Source: Maccoyibacter sp900556645 (lineage in GTDB: Bacteria; Bacillota; Clostridia; Lachnospirales; Lachnospiraceae). Taken from it: a stretch of DNA of 20,028 nt. A program made the position numbers and the translations under genes. Of this stretch, positions 15,019 to 20,028 are shown one piece after another; the first letter of the stretch is position 1, and each line of letters opens with the position of its first letter. A model generated the notes under the pieces. The model did no database searches and was not told the DNA's origin. It worked only from the letters and a program-made list of their open reading frames with translations. The stretch lies in contig CATWDJ010000033.1 of the NCBI GenBank assembly GCA_958349535.1, forward strand, positions 1-20,028, given 5' to 3'.

Positions 15019-17877
15019 ATGAGAATAGATGCAAACAATTTGGCGGAAGTGACACAGAAAAATACCGGTGTTCAAAATAAGGACGGTAAAAGTGTTTTAA
15101 TAGAAAATGTATGTACAAAGGAAGTAGATAAAAAAAACGGAAGCACCTATTCCGTAAAAAGCGTGACCTATGAGAAACCTCTTTCTGAAGAAAAGACGGA
15201 TGTGGAAGAATTAGAAAAAGAGGGCTTTGGAGCAGATGGAGCATGGATGAAACAGCAGATGGCAATTCTCTCTAACATTACCTCTGAAAACGACTATGAA
15301 AAATTAGAGGAAAAGGGCTACGGCGGTCAGGATGTGGAAGTGGAAGGTATCGTCACCGTAGTGGATAAAATCAAAGCAGAATTGGCAAAAGCCGGGGTAG
15401 ATACTCAAATTCTCGGAGAAGAGCTGAGCACAAAAGACTTAGAAGAGATTACAGGAAGTACTGCTGTGGCAAATCAGATTACCCGGGCATTGCAGGCGGC
15501 AGACCTTCCTGAGACAGAGGAAAATCTTACAGAGACAAAAGAAGCATTGGAAATAGCGGAAAGTCTGGAAGCACCTTCCGATGCCACCATCAAATATATG
15601 CTGGAAAATGAGATGGAGCCGACTATCGAAAACCTCTATATGGCAGAACACAGCACAGCAAAAAACTATCTGCCACAGACGGAAGAATCCATAGATGTAG
15701 AAGCATTACAGGAACAGATTGAAAAGGTTTTACAGGAAAACGGATTTGAAGTAACAGAAGAAAATATACAGGACAGCAAATGGCTGGTAGAACAGGGAAT
15801 TCCGTTGACAGAGGAAACCTTAAACAGTTATCAGGAGTTAAAGGCATTAAAGCTCCCGGCAGAGGGAACAGAAGTCTTGCAGGCAATTACCGATGCCATT
15901 GCACAGGGAAAACGTCCAAAGGAGGCAATCCTTAGCATTACTGCTCGCCGTCAGTTAGAGGAAGTACGGTTGGAAATGAGTGCAAAGGCAAACTATGCTC
16001 ACGGAAAAGAAGGAGTTGCCATTGATACCGAAAGCATTGCCCAGACTGTGGAGGAACTGAAGCAGGCAGAGGAAACCTACTACAAAAATCTGTTGGAGCA
16101 GGGCGGTGTGGAGGCTACGGAGGAAAACGTAGATACTTTCCGCCAGATTGAACAGACCATTGAAGAAATGAAGCAGGTTCCGGCGTATACATTGGGTATT
16201 TCGGAGGGGACACCGGAGACTCCAAAGGAAATCCACCGGGAAGGAAAAATCCTGCAGGATACCTTTGAAAAGGCAAATGAATCCTATGAGGCGTTGATGA
16301 CGGCTCCCAGAAGGGATATGGGAGATTCCATTCAGAAAGCCTTTCGCAATGTGGATGATATTTTGGAGGACTGCGGCATAGAAGCAACAGAAGCCAATCG
16401 GAGAGCGGTTCGGATTCTGGCGTATAACAATCAGGAGATTACCCCGGAAAGTATCTTAAAGATAAAAGCAGTGGATGAAGAGGTACAGCAAACCTTCCGC
16501 AACATGACACCGCAGGTAGTGCGGGAAATGATAAAGACCGGAGTTAATCCGTTGGATATGAATGTGGCGGAGTTAAATGAGAAAGCAATGGAAATCCGTC
16601 AGGAATTGAACATCGACAATGAAGAAGAGCGTTTCAGCAAATATCTTCACAAATTAGAACAGAACAGCGAGATTGCAGAGGAAGAGAGAAGTGCTTATAT
16701 TGGTATTTACCGCCTGATTGCACAGGTGGAAAAGACGGACGGTGCAGCCATCGGGATGTTGGCGGCACAAAGCGGAGAAATGACTATGAGGAATCTGATT
16801 ACCGCAGTCCGCAGCAGTAAAAAAGAAGGCAGAGAATATACCATAGATGAAGAGTTTGGGGGTCTGGAGTCTGTGGAAACCAAGACTTCTTCCATTACAG
16901 AGCAGATAGAAGCTGGTTATCAGAAAAACTGTCTGAAAGATGTCATGCGGGAGCTGTCACCGGAGAGGTTGGCACAGATACCGGATTGGGAATCAATGAC
17001 CCCGGAACAGTTAAAGGGAGCTTTGGAGCAGATTCCGCAGAAAGAAGAACTGGAAAAGGCTTACACGCAGGAACAGATGGCTTCTTACGGTGCCTGTGCC
17101 GTGGCATCGGAGGAGGTATATCAGATGTTAGAGCAGTATGATTTGCCTAAGACGGTGAACAGCATTCTGGCACTTCAGCAAATGATGTCCAACAGAAACG
17201 GAGCCTTTCGGAAACTGTTTTCTCAGGCGGCAGAGAATCCAAATACAGATATCAGACAGCTACAACAGCAGGTTCTCTCAGAATTTGCCGAGGCATTAAA
17301 AAGCCCGGAGGATATGGCAGAAGCACAGCAGAAGCTGGCGGAAACAGCGGAAAACGTAATGAAGGGTATGATCAATGAAACCGAGGTAAGTACACTGGAT
17401 TTAAAGGAAATGAAGCTTGCCAAGACCCAGATAGAGCTGGGAACCAAAATGGCAAAGGAAGAGACTTACCAGATACCGGTGTTGGTGGGAGATTCCGTAA
17501 CGGGAATATCTTTAAAGATTGTCCGCGGAAAAGAGGAAAAGGGCAGAGTGGATATTCTCTTTGGTGGCGAGAATATCGGCGAGGTTGCGGCACAGATTGC
17601 AACGGATGGAGAAAAGCTGGAAGCTTATATTGTATCGGATTCCCAAAGTACCTTAGAGGCATTCCGGCAGCAGGAAGAGCTGTTTTTGCAAATGCTCAAA
17701 GAGGAAAGCGGACAAAAGGCAGAGCTTCATTATGTGCAGGCAAAGGAACCTCAAAAAGTCCATATGCTTCAGACAAAGGGAGAGGAAGAGACTTCGGAAA
17801 AAACCGAAGTACAGACAAAGACTCTTTACCATATGGCAGAGAGCTTTATCAAAACCGTGCAGGTATTAAATGTATAG
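15019..17877 (+). CDS. Large flagellar-locus repeat protein with FliK-like C-terminal domain
   Basis: This 952-residue acidic, soluble protein has no signal peptide or membrane span. Its long helical body holds degenerate repeats marked by a (G/A)-x-x-x-TE-(E/A)-N motif near residues 161 (ADLPETEEN), 242 (GFEVTEEN), 362 (GVEATEEN) and 452 (CGIEATEAN), each followed by two helices. The C-terminal region (about 815-925) runs YQIPVLVGDSVTGISLKIV, then VDILFGGENIGEVAAQIATD, EKLEAYIVSDS and a long helix. This order resembles the FliK hook-length control C-domain (LG-x-V strand, strand, helix, strand). Similar Lachnospiraceae proteins are, I believe, annotated DUF6240. AAGGAGG at 15005-15011 sets the start. 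The flagellin gene follows 114 bases downstream behind a near-identical promoter element. A hook-length or secretion-switch role is inferred, not shown. Confidence 0.8.
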   Translation: MRIDANNLAEVTQKNTGVQNKDGKSVLIENVCTKEVDKKNGSTYSVKSVTYEKPLSEEKTDVEELEKEGFGADGAWMKQQMAILSNITSENDYEKLEEKGYGGQDVEVEGIVTVVDKIKAELAKAGVDTQILGEELSTKDLEEITGSTAVANQITRALQAADLPETEENLTETKEALEIAESLEAPSDATIKYMLENEMEPTIENLYMAEHSTAKNYLPQTEESIDVEALQEQIEKVLQENGFEVTEENIQDSKWLVEQGIPLTEETLNSYQELKALKLPAEGTEVLQAITDAIAQGKRPKEAILSITARRQLEEVRLEMSAKANYAHGKEGVAIDTESIAQTVEELKQAEETYYKNLLEQGGVEATEENVDTFRQIEQTIEEMKQVPAYTLGISEGTPETPKEIHREGKILQDTFEKANESYEALMTAPRRDMGDSIQKAFRNVDDILEDCGIEATEANRRAVRILAYNNQEITPESILKIKAVDEEVQQTFRNMTPQVVREMIKTGVNPLDMNVAELNEKAMEIRQELNIDNEEERFSKYLHKLEQNSEIAEEERSAYIGIYRLIAQVEKTDGAAIGMLAAQSGEMTMRNLITAVRSSKKEGREYTIDEEFGGLESVETKTSSITEQIEAGYQKNCLKDVMRELSPERLAQIPDWESMTPEQLKGALEQIPQKEELEKAYTQEQMASYGACAVASEEVYQMLEQYDLPKTVNSILALQQMMSNRNGAFRKLFSQAAENPNTDIRQLQQQVLSEFAEALKSPEDMAEAQQKLAETAENVMKGMINETEVSTLDLKEMKLAKTQIELGTKMAKEETYQIPVLVGDSVTGISLKIVRGKEEKGRVDILFGGENIGEVAAQIATDGEKLEAYIVSDSQSTLEAFRQQEELFLQMLKEESGQKAELHYVQAKEPQKVHMLQTKGEEETSEKTEVQTKTLYHMAESFIKTVQVLNV

Positions 17878-17916
17878 TTTTCTTTTCAGAAAGGATGCAG
17901 AAAATAGAAAACCATA

Positions 17917-17933
17917 CCGATATATATAGCAGA
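17917..17933 (+). promoter_or_regulatory. Sigma-28-like promoter element of fliC
   Basis: CCGATATATATAGCAGA contains an exact CCGATAT, the -10 core of SigD/FliA promoters, and is 16/17 identical to the element at 14985-15001. No good TAAA -35 is visible at 15-16 bases upstream, so recognition may rest on the -10. Flagellin genes are the standard targets of this sigma factor, which supports the call. The leader would be about 60 bases. Confidence 0.65.
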
Positions 17934-17991
17934 TACAGGATGGAAAACCGCAGGGAAGCGACCAGTAGACGAAGAAAAGCGAGGAAAGAAT
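17934..17991 (+). promoter_or_regulatory. fliC leader with two possible CsrA-type AGGA sites
   Basis: ATACAGGATGG (AGGA at 17937-17940) closely resembles the CsrA consensus RUACARGGAUGU, lacking one base. A second AGGA (17982-17985) is part of the ribosome binding site GAGGAAAG. Two such sites, one covering the ribosome site, is the layout by which CsrA represses flagellin translation in Bacillus subtilis, relieved by FliW. Neither csrA nor fliW is in this window, so this rests on the motif and on family knowledge. Confidence 0.35.
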
Positions 17992-19479
17992 ATGAAAATC
18001 AATCACAACATATCAGCGGTCATTACAAACCATCGACTATTAAATACAGAAAATTCACTGGCGGCATCTATGGAAAAATTGTCATCAGGACTCCGTATCA
18101 ATCATGCAAAGGACGATGCGGCAGGCATGGCGATTTCCACCAAGATGAAAGCACAGATTAAAGGTTTGGATCAGGCATCCAGAAATGCCTCTGACGGAAA
18201 CAGTATTTTACAGACGGCAGACGGAGCTTTAAACGAGGTAACCTCTATGATTCAGCGTATGCGTGAATTGGCAGTGCAGGCAGCAAACGGAACCAATACG
18301 GATGATGATAAAGAGGCAATTCAGCAGGAGATTGATTCCTTAAAAGAAGAAATAAACCGAGTATCTACAGATACTGAATTTAATACAAAGACATTATTTG
18401 ACGGAAGTTTGGATACCAGAGTGTATGCGGACCATGTATCACGCATTGCAATTTCCGATGCGGTGTTGCCGGGGGATTACACTTTTACCGTAACAGCGGC
18501 ATCCACACAGGCAATTTACAATAATCCGGCAGATGCAGCCAATCCTATTACGGCACCAACCTATATAGATGCAGACGGCAATGAGGCAAAAGATTTGGCA
18601 GCAGTACCGGCAGATGCGGCAGGAATCGTTACCATCAACGGACGGGAGATTAAGATTGCCGAAGGAGATACCGCCATGGAGGTATATGAGAAGCTTCGTG
18701 ACGGAGCAGAGCTGGGTGAATGCAGTATACAGGCATTGACGGAGGCAGGAGGAGCCTATACAAAGAAGACCACGGATTATGCCTTTGGAGATGCGTTGCA
18801 GTTTACATCAGATATCTATGGAAGTACTGCACAGGTAAAGATTTCCTGTGACAATGAAGAACTGGCAAAGTTTTTGGGCGTTCCGGTAAACAATACCGAT
18901 ACTATGCCGAGAGGAAACGATGCCAAAATTGAGCTGGATAAGGATTCTGCCTTTGGAGACCACTGTACTTATGCGGTAGAGGGAAACAAGATTACAGTAA
19001 CTGACCGGGGCGGCTTTGAGATTTCCTTTATGATGGAAGAAGGATATGAGGGAGCAAATCCGGTTACCTTGGATGTAACCAATATCGGAACTCTGACCCT
19101 TCAGATTGGAGCCAATGAAAATCAGACCATGGAGGTGCGAATTCCTGAAATTTCAGCAAAGAGCCTTTATATTGATGATTTGGATGTTACCACTATTACA
19201 GGTGCAGACCGGGCAATCAGCAAATTGGATGATGCACTGGAATCCATCAGTGCCTCCCGTTCCAAAATCGGTGCATATCAGAACCGTCTGGATCATGCCA
19301 TTGCCAGTCTGGATGAAACCAGTCAGGATATGACATCTGCACTGTCCCGAATCGAAGATGTGGATATGGCAGAGGAAATGACAGAATACACGAAGCAGCA
19401 GGTACTGTCACAGGCAGCCACCAGTGTATTGGCACAGGCAAATGATATACCACAGCAGGTATTGCAGTTGTTACAGTAG
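17992..19479 (+). CDS. fliC: Flagellin
   Basis: FliC polymerises into the flagellar filament after export by the flagellar type III system. The 495-residue protein has the standard conserved ends: MKINHNISAVITNHRL, SSGLRINHAKDDAAGMAIS and IQRMRELAVQAANGT in the N-terminal D0/D1 (about 1-140), and SKIGAYQNRLDHAIASL to QQVLQLLQ in the C-terminal D1/D0 (about 405-495). The middle (about 145-400) is the variable surface domain, rich in Ala, Asp and Thr. Residues R89, L93 and E113 line up with the TLR5-contacting R90, L94 and E114 of Salmonella FliC. The variable domain holds three cysteines, C244, C286 and C325, which is unusual for flagellin. GAGGAAAG (17981-17988) precedes the ATG. The FliS-like gene follows after 10 bases. 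Confidence 0.97.
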   Translation: MKINHNISAVITNHRLLNTENSLAASMEKLSSGLRINHAKDDAAGMAISTKMKAQIKGLDQASRNASDGNSILQTADGALNEVTSMIQRMRELAVQAANGTNTDDDKEAIQQEIDSLKEEINRVSTDTEFNTKTLFDGSLDTRVYADHVSRIAISDAVLPGDYTFTVTAASTQAIYNNPADAANPITAPTYIDADGNEAKDLAAVPADAAGIVTINGREIKIAEGDTAMEVYEKLRDGAELGECSIQALTEAGGAYTKKTTDYAFGDALQFTSDIYGSTAQVKISCDNEELAKFLGVPVNNTDTMPRGNDAKIELDKDSAFGDHCTYAVEGNKITVTDRGGFEISFMMEEGYEGANPVTLDVTNIGTLTLQIGANENQTMEVRIPEISAKSLYIDDLDVTTITGADRAISKLDDALESISASRSKIGAYQNRLDHAIASLDETSQDMTSALSRIEDVDMAEEMTEYTKQQVLSQAATSVLAQANDIPQQVLQLLQ

Positions 19480-19489
19480 GTGATAAAAA

Positions 19490-19966
19490 ATGGACAGAGA
19501 AAAAGTGTTGGATTTTACCAGACGTATCAGTCAATGCAATAAAAGCGGGCTGACATTGATTACGTATGAAATATTATTTGCATATCTGGAAGAAGCAGAA
19601 AAAGCACATAGAGAGGCAAACCGGCAGCAGTTCAAAGAAAATATCCGGGAAGCGTCAAATTGTATCGAGCAGTTGATAGGTACATTGAATTTTGACTATG
19701 AGATTGCAAAAAATCTATATCCCATTTATCAATTCTGTAAAGAGCAGCTTGCCATGACACTTATCAAAAATGACTTGTCGGGGATAGAGCAGGCAAAAAA
19801 GTTATTGCAGAAGCTCTATGAGGGATTCCAAGAGGCATCCATAGAAGACGTTTCTCTTCCGTTGATGCAAAACAGCGAAAAAGTAGTAGCAGGAATGACC
19901 TATCAGAAAGACCATCTGAGCGAGCATTCCATGATAGGAGAAGAAAGCAGAGGATTCTTAGCATAG
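19490..19966 (+). CDS. fliS: FliS-like flagellar export chaperone
   Basis: FliS binds the C-terminal D0 helix of flagellin in the cytoplasm and stops early polymerisation. This 158-residue, mostly helical protein keeps the FliS pattern: LTLITYEILFAYLEEAEKAH matches the conserved LYEGAI-type helix, NIREASNCIEQLIGTLNF matches the ka-x-x-I-x-x-L-x-x-TLd helix, and IAKNLYPIYQFCKEQL matches ia-x-NL-x-x-LY. The last 40 or so residues extend beyond a typical 125-135-residue FliS and have no obvious counterpart. The gene starts 10 bases after fliC, with its ribosome site GGTGA overlapping the fliC stop region, so the two are co-expressed. It is divergent; a FliS paralogue dedicated to this flagellin is possible. 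The stop codon lies within the terminator hairpin. Confidence 0.8.
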   Translation: MDREKVLDFTRRISQCNKSGLTLITYEILFAYLEEAEKAHREANRQQFKENIREASNCIEQLIGTLNFDYEIAKNLYPIYQFCKEQLAMTLIKNDLSGIEQAKKLLQKLYEGFQEASIEDVSLPLMQNSEKVVAGMTYQKDHLSEHSMIGEESRGFLA

Positions 19967-19978
19967 AATCCTCTTTTT
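19949..19978 (+). terminator. Intrinsic terminator built into the end of fliS
   Basis: AGAGGATTCT (19949-19958) pairs perfectly with AGAATCCTCT (19965-19974) around a 6-base loop and is followed by TTTT. The 5' arm encodes the last residues of the FliS-like protein and the TAG stop spans the loop and 3' arm. Confidence 0.9.
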
Positions 19979-19990
19979 ACTTTATAGGAA

Positions 19991-20009
19991 AGTTCTCCTT
20001 CGGAGAACT
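19991..20009 (+). promoter_or_regulatory. Hairpin that may hide the ribosome site of the next gene
   Basis: AGTTCTCC (19991-19998) pairs with GGAGAACT (20002-20009) across a TTC loop. The 3' arm contains GGAG, 10 bases before an ATG at 20016 that opens M-K-I-A at the window edge. There is no T-run, so it is not a terminator. If a gene starts at 20016, the hairpin would sequester its ribosome site. The window ends too soon to confirm a gene. Confidence 0.35.
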
Positions 20010-20028
20010 CTTGATATGAAAATAGCCC

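Noticed and set aside
17895..18161. Small + strand open frame overlapping the fliC start
   Set aside because: Its composition is unusually basic and unstructured, it overlaps fliC in another frame, and it has no ribosome site of its own.
1..20028. Mobile elements, phage genes, defence systems, tRNA or rRNA genes
   Set aside because: No transposase, integrase, terminal repeats, CRISPR repeats, or tRNA/rRNA signatures were seen on either strand; gene content is core metabolic, regulatory and flagellar.

Overview
The window reads as chromosomal DNA of a motile, anaerobic, low-to-medium GC Gram-positive of the Clostridia, most likely a Lachnospiraceae gut bacterium of the Roseburia/Agathobacter/Lachnospira kind. 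This is inferred from [FeFe]-hydrogenase maturases, a glycogen-branching enzyme, a Firmicutes-type flagellin with a FliS-like chaperone, strong AGGAGG ribosome binding sites and the protein style. All eleven convincing genes lie on the + strand. I see no rRNA, tRNA, CRISPR array, insertion sequence or phage gene.

Layout. (1) 1-2923: a structured leader, then a TM1266-type small regulator, hydE and hydG, which make the H-cluster of [FeFe] hydrogenase; hydF and the hydrogenase itself are not here. (2) 2940-3784: a single gene with its own promoter and terminator, encoding a coiled-coil protein resembling the DivIVA-like/'ATPase' family. (3) 3786-6929: an OmpR-type response regulator and a multi-membrane-span histidine kinase, closed by a terminator. 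(4) 6989-10622: an aconitase-family hydratase and an AI-2E/PerM-type membrane protein, closed by a terminator. (5) 10635-14973: a good sigma-A promoter, a TPR plus AAA+-like protein with a degenerate Walker B motif, then glgB and a terminator. (6) 14985-19978: a flagellar block with a 952-residue repeat protein ending in a FliK-like domain, flagellin fliC, and a FliS-like chaperone. A 17-base element, identical at 16 positions and resembling a sigma-28 (SigD/FliA) -10 box, precedes both the 952-residue gene and fliC.

Most of the window is ordinary core genome. The items most worth following are the uncharacterised FliK-like repeat protein expressed next to flagellin, the shared flagellar promoter element, possible CsrA-type sites in the fliC leader, three cysteines in the flagellin variable domain, the possibly hydrolysis-dead AAA+ protein beside glgB, and the hairpin-rich leader before the hydrogenase maturation genes. 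All domain calls come from reading motifs by eye; no database search was run.
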